Assembly (NCBI GenBank): GCA_902763615.1 | Contig: CACWSX010000002.1 | Location: 121,536 to 185,535 of the forward strand | DNA length: 64,000 nucleotides | Source of the DNA: an uncultured Prevotellaceae bacterium | GTDB taxonomy: Bacteria; Bacteroidota; Bacteroidia; Bacteroidales; Bacteroidaceae | Direction: 5' to 3' | Shown: positions 24,984 through 34,472 of the stretch, piece by piece | Layout: the number at the start of each line of letters is the position of its first letter | How positions within the stretch are numbered: position 1 is the stretch's first letter | Position numbers and translations under genes: made by a program | The notes under the pieces: model-generated | Told to the model about the DNA's origin: nothing | Seen by the model: the letters and a program-made list of their open reading frames with translations, nothing else | Databases searched by the model: none

Positions 24984-26225
24984 CTATGCGGGGGGATTAC
25001 TTGATGATTCTACTTTTGCAATTCTCTCCAATGCTTCGAGAAGTCGGGAGCGGGGACAAGCGATGTTCAAGCGGATATAGCCCTCGCCTGAAACGGGGCC
25101 GTACATTGTACCAGGGTTCACCCAGACCTTCACTTCTCTGAGCAGACAGTCGCAATAGGCTTGTGATGTCATTTCTGTGGCGGTGATGTCAACCCAAGGA
25201 AGATAGGTGCCTTCAAGGTGGCAGATCTTCCATTTGGGGAGATGCTCTGTTGCAAAAGCGCAGAGCGTCTGATAGTTGCCCCATAGGTATTCGTTGAGCG
25301 CATCAAGCCAGTCCTCACTCTCATTGTAGGCGGCGATGAGCGCCACAGGACCGAAGGGATTCAGGTCGCATACCTCGTTGATGTTGATAGCACGGTCTAA
25401 GCGGCGACGCCATTCCGGTTGTGCACAGATGATGTTTGCAGCCTGAAGCCCTGCAATATTAAACGACTTAGAAGGTGAATTCAGAATGACACTGTTCTGA
25501 CGACATGCTTCGTTGACAGCAGCAAATGGTTGGAACTGATAGCCTGGCATAACGAGTTCGCAGTGTATTTCATCACTCACTACCTTTACACCGTATTTCA
25601 TGCAGATATCGTTCATACGTTCGAGTTCTGCCTTAGTCCACACACGACCACATGGGTTATGAGGATTGCAAAGTAAGAAGACTGTCGTTTTCTCATCAGC
25701 ACATTTTGCTTCGAAATCTTCGAAATCCACCTCGAAGGTGTTGCCCTTACGGCATAGAACAGTCTCTAACACCTCACAGCCATTGTTACGGACTGAAGAG
25801 AAGAAACAGTTATAATCAGGTGAGAGGATGAGCACCTTCTCTCCAGGCATAGTGAGAGCCTTGATGGCGACACTCATGGCAGGTACAACCCCTGTGGTAT
25901 AGAGGATTTCCTCGCGATGTATAGTCCATTCATGACGGCGCTGGAACCACGAGATGACAGCCTCATAATAATCGTCACCTACGACGGTGTATCCGAAAAC
26001 GCCATGCTCTGCTCGTTTACGCACAGCCTCTTGAATGGCAGGTGCAGCCTTGAAATCCATGTCAGCCACCCAAAGGGGAATGATATCAGGATTAATACTT
26101 ATTCCTGCTGGCGCGTCCGCTCGAACTTGTTCGCTTGCCTCAGCAAGAACCTGTGGCCTTTCATCCCACTTTACACACCCCGTTCCCCGACGGTCTACCA
26201 ATTCGTCAAAGTCATATCTACTCAT
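24984..26225 (-). CDS. MalY/PatB-family PLP-dependent C-S lyase/aminotransferase
   Basis: 413 residues. The hallmark PLWVADMDFKAAPAIQEAV is present, then TTGVVPAMSVAIKALT, LCNPHNPCGRVWTKAEL, SDEIHCELV and the PLP lysine in LNSPSKSFNIAGLQ. Family members cleave cystathionine or other C-S bonds, giving a thiol, pyruvate and ammonia. Between the N-terminal RRGTGCVKWDERPQ and the PLWVADMDF motif lies an extra stretch (~25 residues including LAEASEQVRADAPAGI) partly encoded by a short palindromic repeat at 26117-26136. It follows DUF3737 after a CTCCTT repeat. Confidence 0.85.
   Translation of the reverse strand: MSRYDFDELVDRRGTGCVKWDERPQVLAEASEQVRADAPAGISINPDIIPLWVADMDFKAAPAIQEAVRKRAEHGVFGYTVVGDDYYEAVISWFQRRHEWTIHREEILYTTGVVPAMSVAIKALTMPGEKVLILSPDYNCFFSSVRNNGCEVLETVLCRKGNTFEVDFEDFEAKCADEKTTVFLLCNPHNPCGRVWTKAELERMNDICMKYGVKVVSDEIHCELVMPGYQFQPFAAVNEACRQNSVILNSPSKSFNIAGLQAANIICAQPEWRRRLDRAININEVCDLNPFGPVALIAAYNESEDWLDALNEYLWGNYQTLCAFATEHLPKWKICHLEGTYLPWVDITATEMTSQAYCDCLLREVKVWVNPGTMYGPVSGEGYIRLNIACPRSRLLEALERIAKVESSSNPPA
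26117..26136. repeat. REP-like palindrome inside the MalY/PatB gene
   Basis: CCGCTCGAACTTGTTCGCTT contains the dyad CGAAC-TT-GTTCG. It differs at two positions from the intergenic copy at 60850-60869, and the two changes compensate so that the stem is kept. Confidence 0.6.
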
Positions 26226-26253
26226 CTCCTTACTCCTTCACTCCTTACTCCTT
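26226..26253. repeat. CTCCTT repeats at the DUF3737-MalY junction
   Basis: Four cores, spacing 7-8 bp. They encode the C-terminal RSKE and stop of DUF3737 and sit just before the MalY ATG. Confidence 0.8.
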
Positions 26254-27146
26254 GTCCTTATCACGCAATTATTCGGTTCTCGCACATTCTCATCGATGGT
26301 GATGCTGCCGATGCTGTCTGCGACGATATGACCAGACGTAGGATTCTTGATGTTCTCGATATGTCCACGGATATCAGCTTCTACCATAGAATACTCAAAC
26401 ATGCGGTCGCACATGGGGTCGATGGTACAGTTCTCAAGTACCAGATTCTTCGTATAGCAGAGCAACTGCTCACCGGCCAGATGGCAATTCACCAGCCTGA
26501 CGTTTTTCGAGTGCCACGCCAGATATTCCCCATCAAGTGTAGAATCATAGATAGTCACGTTTTCGCACTCCCAGAACGAGTCTTTTGTTAGAATGTTTGC
26601 ATGGTGAATCTCCACATTCTTGCAGTATTGGAATACATATTTCGAGTCGCTTTCAAGGCCGTCGACATAAATGTTCTGTGAGAACATGAATGGGTAGGTT
26701 CCTCCATGCAACTTCACATTCTTGATGCGGATGCCATCCACCTTCCAGAAGGTCTCGTCGGCATCGGTGATTTCTACGTTCTCGAGTGTCAGGTTCTTCA
26801 TTTCGCGGAAGAATTTTGGCCCGTCGATGCGTGAGTTGGTCATCACCAGGTCGTTTGTATACCAGATGGCCGAGCGGGAGCCTTCAGCGAAGTAGCAATT
26901 GTCGATCTTGGCACCGTCGACGTGCCACCAGGGATATTTGCCGTAGAATTTGCAGTCGTAAGCCTCGATGTTCTGACACTGTTTGATTCCCGATTCACCA
27001 TCGGTAATGGTTATATTTTCCAATCTCAGGTCATGGGTAGCAAACAGGGGACGCTCGCCGCCAAACTTTTCATTACGAATCACCTTGTTCCCGGGCAGGA
27101 CTCGTCTACCCGTAGACTTTGTGTTTGTTTCTTGGTCTTGTGTCAT
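26238..27146 (-). CDS. DUF3737-family right-handed beta-helix protein
   Basis: 302 residues from the ATG at 27146 (MTQDQETNTKS); the longer frame begins upstream of the promoter box at 27173-27180. The product is a regular array of short turns (ENITITD, KNLTLENVEITDADE, KNVRLVNCHLAGEQ) typical of DUF3737, a small parallel beta-helix family of unknown function. No signal peptide is visible, so it is probably cytoplasmic. The C-terminal RSKE and the stop come from the CTCCTT repeat. Confidence 0.8.
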   Translation of the reverse strand: MTQDQETNTKSTGRRVLPGNKVIRNEKFGGERPLFATHDLRLENITITDGESGIKQCQNIEAYDCKFYGKYPWWHVDGAKIDNCYFAEGSRSAIWYTNDLVMTNSRIDGPKFFREMKNLTLENVEITDADETFWKVDGIRIKNVKLHGGTYPFMFSQNIYVDGLESDSKYVFQYCKNVEIHHANILTKDSFWECENVTIYDSTLDGEYLAWHSKNVRLVNCHLAGEQLLCYTKNLVLENCTIDPMCDRMFEYSMVEADIRGHIENIKNPTSGHIVADSIGSITIDENVREPNNCVIRTRSKE

Positions 27147-27172
27147 AATCTGAAAAACGTTGGTTTGGGCTG

Positions 27173-27180
27173 CGAAGATA
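27173..27180 (-). promoter_or_regulatory. -7 box of the DUF3737 gene
   Basis: TATCTTCG on the minus strand, one mismatch to TAnnTTTG, about 27 nt upstream of the ATG. Confidence 0.45.
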
Positions 27181-27253
27181 CGAAAAAAGCGACAGATTTC
27201 CAAATATCTGACATAAAAATGCGTTTTTTCTTGCATTTATCGGAGATTTTTTC

Positions 27254-27261
27254 TATCTTTG
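27254..27261 (+). promoter_or_regulatory. -7 box of the sensor operon
   Basis: TATCTTTG, 32 nt upstream of the ATG at 27293; drives the three-gene operon. Confidence 0.65.
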
Positions 27262-27292
27262 TCCCGGTTTATGATTTAAAAGCGACCAGCCG

Positions 27293-28240
27293 ATGTCATT
27301 TCCCATAAGGCTCATGTTCCTGCCACTTTTGCTGTTGCTCTGCCCTCCGAAGGTGCAGGCAGAGAAGATGGTGCTGATGACATCGTGGACAGCTCAGGCA
27401 CAGTTTGCCGGCTATTACATCGCTTACGAAAAAGGCTATTATAAGGAGGTTGGTCTCGATGTCGAGATTGCACACCCCTCATTGACCACCACCCCGCTTA
27501 TTTGTTTGCAGCGTGAGCAGCCCGATGCAATCATGCTCTCACTGATGTCGGCGATGGATTTCATTTCTCAAGGCATTCCGTTGGTGAATATTTTTCAGGA
27601 TTCGATGAACAGCAGTAACCTGCTTATCTCTCGTTGGGGCAAAGATCCTTTGAAATTGAATGGTAAGAAAGTGGCCATCTTTAACGCCGATCCCAATTAT
27701 TTGACCTATATTCTTAGTAAAAAAGAACAACTGAATTACGAGATTATTCCCTGTACTAGTCATATCAACCTCTTTATCTCTGGTGCTATTGATGCTGCAA
27801 TGGCCACGACCTATAATGAATATTTGCAGTTGCTTCAGTCTGGTTTCAGAATGGGTGATGAGAGCATTTATCGTTTCAGCCAGCATGGCTACAATATTCA
27901 AGAGCAAGGGGTTTATGTGAAGCGCAGCTACTACGAGGCCCATACCAAAGCCTGCAAGCAGTTTGCCGCTGCTTCGCGCAAAGGTTGGGAATGGGTTGCT
28001 ACTCATCCCGAGGAAGCTTTGGGAATTGTGATGAAATATGTGCGTAGTGACCATGCTGTCACCAATTTGACCCTGCAGCGTAGGATGTTGCAAGAGATAC
28101 TTAATCTCCAACTCGATGCCGACAGCAAGAAACGTGAGTTCCGTGTGCGTCGTGATATGGTTGAGAAGGCCAGTCGCTTAATGCTCGAGTGTGGTCTGTT
28201 GCGACGTGCTGTAACTTATGAAGAGCTGATTGTGCCATGA
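27293..28240 (+). CDS. NMT1/THI5-like periplasmic substrate-binding protein
   Basis: 315 residues with a signal peptide (MSFPIRLMFLPLLLLLCPPK...QA). The mature part begins MVLMTSWTAQAQFAGYYIAYEKGYYKEVGLDVEI, the standard opening of the NMT1/SsuA-type binding fold. These proteins bind thiamin-pyrimidine precursors, sulfonates and related small ligands in ABC uptake. No permease or ATPase is linked here. Instead the gene overlaps by four bases with a Cache-HAMP sensor, so it probably presents a ligand to the sensors. The ligand is unknown. Confidence 0.8.
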   Translation: MSFPIRLMFLPLLLLLCPPKVQAEKMVLMTSWTAQAQFAGYYIAYEKGYYKEVGLDVEIAHPSLTTTPLICLQREQPDAIMLSLMSAMDFISQGIPLVNIFQDSMNSSNLLISRWGKDPLKLNGKKVAIFNADPNYLTYILSKKEQLNYEIIPCTSHINLFISGAIDAAMATTYNEYLQLLQSGFRMGDESIYRFSQHGYNIQEQGVYVKRSYYEAHTKACKQFAAASRKGWEWVATHPEEALGIVMKYVRSDHAVTNLTLQRRMLQEILNLQLDADSKKREFRVRRDMVEKASRLMLECGLLRRAVTYEELIVP

Positions 28241-29721
28241 AAAGCCTGAAAGATTACCGTCGATCGTTATCAGCCCGCCTGAGTGTGTGGACAGTGCTCG
28301 TGGTGACTGCGATTTTTCTCGCTGCTCTCACCATCATGTTCACTGAGTCGCGCGATCACGTCCGAAAGGATACTCTAGGTAAGGCTCGCCAGACGCTTGA
28401 TGGTACAGTGCTCCATATTGACAACACACTGCAAGCTGTGGAGGTGGCAGCCAATAATATGATTCGGGTTATCGAAAACAATCTTGATAAGCCCGACAAG
28501 ATGCTCGATTTCAGCCGGAAGATCTTGGAGACTAATCCGATTCTCGATGGTTGCAGCATTTCATTTGAACCTTTCTATTATAAGGAGAAGGGTGAGTATT
28601 TCTCGGCCTACTCCTACAACAATGGTGATAGCATCCTTACTGAAAACGAGGGTGCCGACTATTACCAGTATCATACGATGGATTGGTATTTAATACCTAA
28701 ACTACTCAACCGTCCCTATTGGATTGAACCTTTTCAAGAAGACGCTACTGAAGGTATTGTCGTGCAGGACATTTTCTCGTCGTATAGCCAGCCTATCCAC
28801 GACAAAGCAGGGAAGGTGGTCGGTACTTTTTCTGTCGACATTTGTCTCGACTGGTTCTCTGATACCGTCTCCGCCACCAAACCCTTTCCCCATTCTTATA
28901 CAATTTTGTTAGGCAAGGGTGGTACATTCCTCGTTCATCCCGATAGCACACGACAGTTCTACGAAACTGTCTTCACGAGTTCACTGGACGGTTCCGACCC
29001 GACACTCGAAAGTTTGGGCGAGGCGATGATTGCAGGCGAGAGCGGCTATCGTACAATGACAATCAACGGCGAATTGTCGCATGTGTTCTTTAAACCTTTC
29101 AAAAATACAGGTTGGAGTGTTGCGATGGTCTGCCCTGAGAGCGATATCTATGCCGCCTTCCGTCAGTTGCAGCGTACTGTTCAGATTGTGACTGCTATCG
29201 GTCTGCTTTTGCTTTTACTGAGTACATGGTATATTGTCTCGCGCAGCGTCCGTCCTTTGCAGAAGTTGGTCGATTCCACTCACCAGATGACCCAACACAA
29301 GTTTACGGGAGATATCTCAGATAGCACCCGTGAGGACGAAATCGGACAGTTGCAACGTCGATTTAAGGCTATGCAGGAGTCGCTGGGTAAGTATGTGGGT
29401 AAGGTGCGCCAACAATCAGCCGTACTCGAAGCCCGCCATGCGGAACTGCAGCAAGCTTACAACCATGCGAAGGAAGAAGAACATATCCGGAATGCTGTGC
29501 TCCACAAAATGACGAAGCGCATGTCGGAACCAGTGGCCGACATTACGGCAGTTTCTTGTACTATTTGCGAGGAATACCAAAATATGACCAATGACTATAT
29601 GGATGCCATGGTGGACAAGATTGAAAACGATGCCAATCAGGTCAGCGAACTCTTAAACGAACTCCTGCGTGCTGCAGAGGAGGAAACGATTCATCACTCT
29701 CAAACCGATAAAGCCTCATGA
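28237..29721 (+). CDS. Cache-HAMP sensor with degenerate, His-less DHp region
   Basis: 494 residues. TM1 (~15-35), an extracytoplasmic Cache-type domain (~40-300, with ILDGCSISFEPFYYKEKGEY), TM2 (~305-325), HAMP (~326-385), then a helical tail. The tail aligns with the dimerisation helix of the next protein: MTKRMSEPVADI here against MSHQIRTPLNII there, so the phospho-accepting His is replaced by Lys. No HATPase domain follows. It therefore looks like a kinase-dead sensor co-produced with the binding protein and the true kinase, with four-base overlaps on both sides. Confidence 0.75.
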   Translation: MKSLKDYRRSLSARLSVWTVLVVTAIFLAALTIMFTESRDHVRKDTLGKARQTLDGTVLHIDNTLQAVEVAANNMIRVIENNLDKPDKMLDFSRKILETNPILDGCSISFEPFYYKEKGEYFSAYSYNNGDSILTENEGADYYQYHTMDWYLIPKLLNRPYWIEPFQEDATEGIVVQDIFSSYSQPIHDKAGKVVGTFSVDICLDWFSDTVSATKPFPHSYTILLGKGGTFLVHPDSTRQFYETVFTSSLDGSDPTLESLGEAMIAGESGYRTMTINGELSHVFFKPFKNTGWSVAMVCPESDIYAAFRQLQRTVQIVTAIGLLLLLLSTWYIVSRSVRPLQKLVDSTHQMTQHKFTGDISDSTREDEIGQLQRRFKAMQESLGKYVGKVRQQSAVLEARHAELQQAYNHAKEEEHIRNAVLHKMTKRMSEPVADITAVSCTICEEYQNMTNDYMDAMVDKIENDANQVSELLNELLRAAEEETIHHSQTDKAS

Positions 29722-31538
29722 ACATCATTGCTAAACAGATACGCCGTTCGTTTGCGCTACGTCTCAGTTTGAGTATCGTGGTGATTGCCACTATTGTCTT
29801 CGTGGTGGCTATTGGCGAGCTTTTCTATCGTTCGCGAATCGCTACTCGTGAGGCCGCGATATCACAGGCCACACAGGTACTCAGCAATGTTACACAGCAT
29901 ATGACAGCCCTGCTCAGTCAGGTTGAAGTAGCTACGCATAATACTGAGTGGCAAGTTCTTGAAAATCTCCGCCCCGATGCCCTTCTGCAACTCTCCCGCA
30001 ACATGGTAGAGTTGAACCCTATCCTCGATGGCTGTAGTATTGCCATGGAGGCCAATTTTTTCAAAGATCAGGGTAAGTACTTCTCCGCCTATTCGTCGCG
30101 TAGTGAGGATCATATTGAAACGCAGCAGGAAGGCAATGAGAGCTATTATTATTTTGGCATGGACTGGTATAGTCTTCCCATACTCCGCGGCAAGGCCCTT
30201 TGGATTGATCCCTTCCCCGACAGCAACGACATCACGGGCAACAATCGGGGTTTGATTATCTCTTATTGTAAACCTCTCATGTCGGTCGATGGCCATAGCA
30301 TCGGTGTTATCTCATCGGATATCTCACTGCGCAAACTCACTCAGGAACTCTCTCAAGAACAACTCTATCCCGAAAGCTATTTTGTCCTCTCCGATAGTCG
30401 TGGTAAGCCTATCGCCTCTACCAAGGCTGATGCTAGTGAACAGGAAGTGGTTATCGACTATGATCACAATTTAGTTATTGATCGTCAGGTGCCCCATACC
30501 GATTGGAAAATCACTATTGTTTGTCCTAAAAGTGATATCTTTAGGGGTTATTACCAACATATCTTCATGGTCGTCACTATTATTGTCTTCGGCTTGTTGT
30601 TGCTGTGGACTTTCTGCTATTTCGTGGTGAAACGCAATGTCACCCGTCTGCAGGTGCTAGCTGCAACGACACAGGATATGGCGAATGGCCGCTTTGATAC
30701 CCCCATTCCGCAGACGCGTCGTAAAGACGATATCGGACGCTTGCAGAATAGTTTCTCTACCATGCAGGCCTCGTTGGCCGAGTATGTGGCCAATTTGGAG
30801 CGGATGAAAGCGGAGTCAAAGCAGCGCAACCAGGAATTGATGGTGGCGAAGGGGCTGGCTGAGGCATCTGACAAGCGTAAGTCGGCCTTCATCCAGGATA
30901 TGTCGCATCAAATTCGCACACCGCTCAACATTATCAACGGCTTTGCACAGATCCTCCGCGAGAACCATCGTCAGATGAGCGAGGATGAGCAGTTGATGTT
31001 GTCTAAGGATGTGCTGCACAATGGCTATACGATCTCTACCATCATTGAAAACTGGTCGATGACTTCCGCCCTCGAAAAGGTGAAGGAACTGCCTTGCAAA
31101 GATATGATTACCGCCAATACGCTTTGCCATGAGGCTGTGGGTACAGTGTTGTTTAAACAGCGTGACGAGGTGATGGTAAACATCGAGACGGTTGAACGCG
31201 ATATCCGTTTGACAACCGACAAACAGAGTGTATTGAAAATCCTGAGCGAACTACTTCACAATGCCGATAAATTCACTGCTGAGGGGGCTATCACAATCGG
31301 CTGTCAGCAGCTAAATAGTCGCTTTATGGCATTTTATGTGGCAGATACAGGCTGTGGCATAGCCTCAGATGATCAGGAGCGAATCTTTGAGCCGTTCTTG
31401 AAACTCGACGAGTTTAGTGAGGGACTTGGTCTAGGCCTGCCGCTTTGTCGTCGCTTGGCTAGCCTCCTTAAAGGAGAAATCGTGCTCGACACGCTTTATA
31501 GCGGCGGAGCACGATTTCTTCTGAAATTACCCGTTTAA
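29718..31538 (+). CDS. Cache-HAMP sensor histidine kinase
   Basis: 606 residues. TM1 (~15-35), Cache domain (~40-270, ILDGCSIAMEANFFKDQGKY), TM2 (~275-297), HAMP (~298-355), HisKA with His397 in MSHQIRTPLN, and HATPase_c with LLHNADKF (N box), DTGCGIASDDQ (G1) and GLGLGLPLC (G2). All kinase motifs are intact. No response regulator is adjacent, so it is an orphan kinase or signals through an unlinked regulator. The extracellular domain is related to that of the upstream kinase-dead protein, suggesting duplication and possible heterodimers. Confidence 0.85.
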   Translation: MNIIAKQIRRSFALRLSLSIVVIATIVFVVAIGELFYRSRIATREAAISQATQVLSNVTQHMTALLSQVEVATHNTEWQVLENLRPDALLQLSRNMVELNPILDGCSIAMEANFFKDQGKYFSAYSSRSEDHIETQQEGNESYYYFGMDWYSLPILRGKALWIDPFPDSNDITGNNRGLIISYCKPLMSVDGHSIGVISSDISLRKLTQELSQEQLYPESYFVLSDSRGKPIASTKADASEQEVVIDYDHNLVIDRQVPHTDWKITIVCPKSDIFRGYYQHIFMVVTIIVFGLLLLWTFCYFVVKRNVTRLQVLAATTQDMANGRFDTPIPQTRRKDDIGRLQNSFSTMQASLAEYVANLERMKAESKQRNQELMVAKGLAEASDKRKSAFIQDMSHQIRTPLNIINGFAQILRENHRQMSEDEQLMLSKDVLHNGYTISTIIENWSMTSALEKVKELPCKDMITANTLCHEAVGTVLFKQRDEVMVNIETVERDIRLTTDKQSVLKILSELLHNADKFTAEGAITIGCQQLNSRFMAFYVADTGCGIASDDQERIFEPFLKLDEFSEGLGLGLPLCRRLASLLKGEIVLDTLYSGGARFLLKLPV

Positions 31539-31566
31539 TCTTGATTATTCCGAGTATTCTTCTTAT

Positions 31567-34389
31567 TTATTTCTCAGGCATCATGACAATTGAGGCATGG
31601 TTGCCGGCGTTAATCATATCTGCGAGGAACTTTTGCACTTTTTGTGCAGTTACGGCTTTTACGGTCTCTGCATAGTTTGTCTGCAGGTCGACACCCTCTG
31701 CCGTCCACTCGGTCAGCACATTCATCCAGTGACTATTCTCGCGGTTGTTGTCCTCAGCCTGCTTCAGCATAATCTCCTTCACTGTGTTCAAGTCAGTATC
31801 AGTGATCTTCTGTGTGGATTCTTTCAGATACTTCAGCATCAGGTCGCGGGCAATCTTCTGCTTGTCAGGATTGGTGGGGGCTACGGCTGAGAGCATGAAC
31901 ACAGGCTTGTCGCCATTCACGCTGATGCTACCCTTTGCACCAACATTGTAGGCGGCGCTCTCCTCCTCGCGAATGGTGCGGTCGTAGATACGTGTCAGGA
32001 TCTGCTTGGCAATATTCATCAGTATCACGTTCTCTTGGGTATAGGCCATCTTGTCGTTGAGCCAGATTTCCGTGATTTGAGCCTGAGGCGTTTCCATCTT
32101 ACGGGTAAAGTTGCATACAGGGTTGCCCTTGAAGAAAGTACGCACATCTTTGGCCTTCACAGGTGTGCCTTGAGGCATCGGTGCGATGTACTGTTCTAGC
32201 AGCTCGCGCACCTGCTGTTCGTCAAAATTACCGATGATGGTGTAGATAAACTGTCCGCCGTTGCCGTATAACTGCTTAATCATCTCCAATGAGCGATCGT
32301 AGTCAAAGCGCTTAATATCGTCCACACTGGGCGTGAGGTAGAGGAAATTACCACAGTTCTGCACACTGGCTACTGAGTCACGATATACAATTTCGTGGTT
32401 CAAATCCTTGTTTTTCAGCGCTGTCTGCATTAAGTTTGCAAACGAGGCCATCGACTTCTCATCTTTCTTTATATTGGTCATCGTCAGGTAGAAAAGCTGG
32501 AAGAGTGTTTCCAGATCCTTCGGCGTTGACTGGCCGGCAATATACTGACGATCTTCCGCCACATTGATGCTCACTGAAGCTACTTTACCTGCGAGGGCCT
32601 TGTCGAGCTCTGATTTCAGGAAGTTGCCCAAACCGCTATAAGTAGGCACAACTGAGATCAGCTGCAGGTTCATGTCATCGGCCTTGCCGAAGAGCGACAT
32701 ACCACCTTTTGCCTCAGCTTGCATCATCACCTGATCGTCCTTAAAGTCGGTTTTCTTTAGAATCACGCGGGCGCCATTCGAGAGTGTCAATTCCTTGTAA
32801 CCGAGTGTCTTGTTCTCTGTTTCTTTCACAATTTGTCCCTTGGTGGGCATCTGGGTAATCAAGGGCTCCTCCTTCACGTTGTCAACCCATGCGGTGAGTG
32901 TCTCCGTGCGCACGACCTCAGTACCCTTCTTTAGGGCGTCGGCGGTAATATAGTTGGCCTTGCCTTCCTTCTCCTGTTCCATGCTGAAGGCTACGAGGTT
33001 CTTTCCGTCGATGCTGATAATCTGTTGGGCATACTGGTTCACTAGATCCACGGGTAGTTGTCCTGCCAGGGCGGTCATCATCTGATAAAGCGTTTCCACA
33101 GAGGGAATGGGATCACTTTCAAGGAAGTTCTCCACATATTCGCTGCAGTATGCATCGTTCTTGCGTTTGTCACGATTGGTGTATAGTTTCTCTAATCCGC
33201 TCAGGTAGTCTGCCTTTGCACGGGCATATTCCGTAGCAGTGAAACCGAAGTCGCGGGCGCGCTTGGCCTCGCGGAGCACAGCCTGAAGGGTTTCGATATC
33301 CTTGCCCTCTTTAGCTACGCCGATGAGCATCAGTGCGTCCTTTGTACGGGCCAATTGCATGAAGTTACCGTCTTGTACCTGTGCTTGGATAAACGGACAA
33401 TCGGGCTGCTCGGTAATCTCTGAGAAACGGCTGTTCAGCATAGAGCACACCATTGCGTTCAGGTATTCCTGCACCAGATAGGCAGAAGTCTTCTTCAACT
33501 CTGTAGGCACGGGATCACGCTTCATCGAGAGCATCAGCACGGGATACTGCTGTTCCTTGTCCTTCTCAGCAACATAGATTGCCTGCTCATTGTCGGGCAC
33601 GGGCTCATCAATCACTTTTGGGGCGTTTGGATCCACCTTGATGTCACCGAACAGTTTCTTGATTAATGCCTCGGTGTAGTCTACGTTGATGTCACCCACG
33701 ATGATGATAGCCTGATTGTCGGGACGATACCATTTTTTATAATAGGCCACAAGTTCCTTGGGTTTGAAGTTATCCACAATCTCCATCTTGCCAATCGGCA
33801 TGCGGAAACCGTATTTCGATCCTTGGAACAGAGTGGGCAAGGCACGCTCAATCATACGCTGGTTAGGACTATTACGCATACGATACTCGTTGTGAATCAC
33901 ATCGCGTTCTTTCTCGATTTCTTCGGGAGTGACGGTGATGCCGTTCGACCAATCGCGTAGTACGAGTACACATGAGTCAAGAGCACTCTGACGCTCGGTG
34001 CTCACATCAGCGATGTAATACACTGTGCGGTCAATGCTGGTATAGGCATTGAGGCTGCGGCCGTACTGCACACCGATTGACTGCAGATACTCAGTCATTG
34101 TTCCGGTGGGGAAGTGTTCTGAACCATTGAAAGCCATATGCTCCAGGAAGTGGGCCAGACCCTGTTGCGAATCATCCTCCTGTATGGAACCAACGCGTTG
34201 CGCGATGTAGAAGTTGGCTTTCTTTTCTGGAGTGTTGTTGTGACGCAAGTAATACGTCAGGCCATTGTCGAGTTTGCCGATGCGAACACTGTCGTCTACA
34301 GGGATCTCAGGCATTTGCATCTGTCCTTGGGCTGATGCCAGTCCTGTACTAATCAGGGCTATTGCTACAAATAGTCTTCTAAGTCTCAT
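31567..34389 (-). CDS. M16-family zinc peptidase (pitrilysin type)
   Basis: 940 residues from the ATG at 34389 (MRLRRLFVAIALISTGLASA, a signal peptide); the longer frame to 34476 begins upstream of the promoter box and overlaps the previous gene. The N-terminal M16 domain has the inverted zinc motif HFLEHMAFNG and a downstream Glu in the ~70-residue-distal position expected; a second, inactive M16 domain fills the C-terminal half. Periplasmic degradation of peptides is the family role. The length fits a fused two-domain M16 protein. Confidence 0.85.
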   Translation of the reverse strand: MRLRRLFVAIALISTGLASAQGQMQMPEIPVDDSVRIGKLDNGLTYYLRHNNTPEKKANFYIAQRVGSIQEDDSQQGLAHFLEHMAFNGSEHFPTGTMTEYLQSIGVQYGRSLNAYTSIDRTVYYIADVSTERQSALDSCVLVLRDWSNGITVTPEEIEKERDVIHNEYRMRNSPNQRMIERALPTLFQGSKYGFRMPIGKMEIVDNFKPKELVAYYKKWYRPDNQAIIIVGDINVDYTEALIKKLFGDIKVDPNAPKVIDEPVPDNEQAIYVAEKDKEQQYPVLMLSMKRDPVPTELKKTSAYLVQEYLNAMVCSMLNSRFSEITEQPDCPFIQAQVQDGNFMQLARTKDALMLIGVAKEGKDIETLQAVLREAKRARDFGFTATEYARAKADYLSGLEKLYTNRDKRKNDAYCSEYVENFLESDPIPSVETLYQMMTALAGQLPVDLVNQYAQQIISIDGKNLVAFSMEQEKEGKANYITADALKKGTEVVRTETLTAWVDNVKEEPLITQMPTKGQIVKETENKTLGYKELTLSNGARVILKKTDFKDDQVMMQAEAKGGMSLFGKADDMNLQLISVVPTYSGLGNFLKSELDKALAGKVASVSINVAEDRQYIAGQSTPKDLETLFQLFYLTMTNIKKDEKSMASFANLMQTALKNKDLNHEIVYRDSVASVQNCGNFLYLTPSVDDIKRFDYDRSLEMIKQLYGNGGQFIYTIIGNFDEQQVRELLEQYIAPMPQGTPVKAKDVRTFFKGNPVCNFTRKMETPQAQITEIWLNDKMAYTQENVILMNIAKQILTRIYDRTIREEESAAYNVGAKGSISVNGDKPVFMLSAVAPTNPDKQKIARDLMLKYLKESTQKITDTDLNTVKEIMLKQAEDNNRENSHWMNVLTEWTAEGVDLQTNYAETVKAVTAQKVQKFLADMINAGNHASIVMMPEK

Positions 34390-34425
34390 TTTGAAATTAA
34401 TTAGTTGATTATACTTTTCCGGTTG

Positions 34426-34433
34426 CAAAGATA
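34426..34433 (-). promoter_or_regulatory. -7 box of the M16 peptidase gene
   Basis: TATCTTTG on the minus strand, 37 nt upstream of the ATG at 34389. Confidence 0.6.
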
Positions 34434-34472
34434 CGGATTTTTTCTCTAATAGTGTGTAAAAAAATGTTATAA

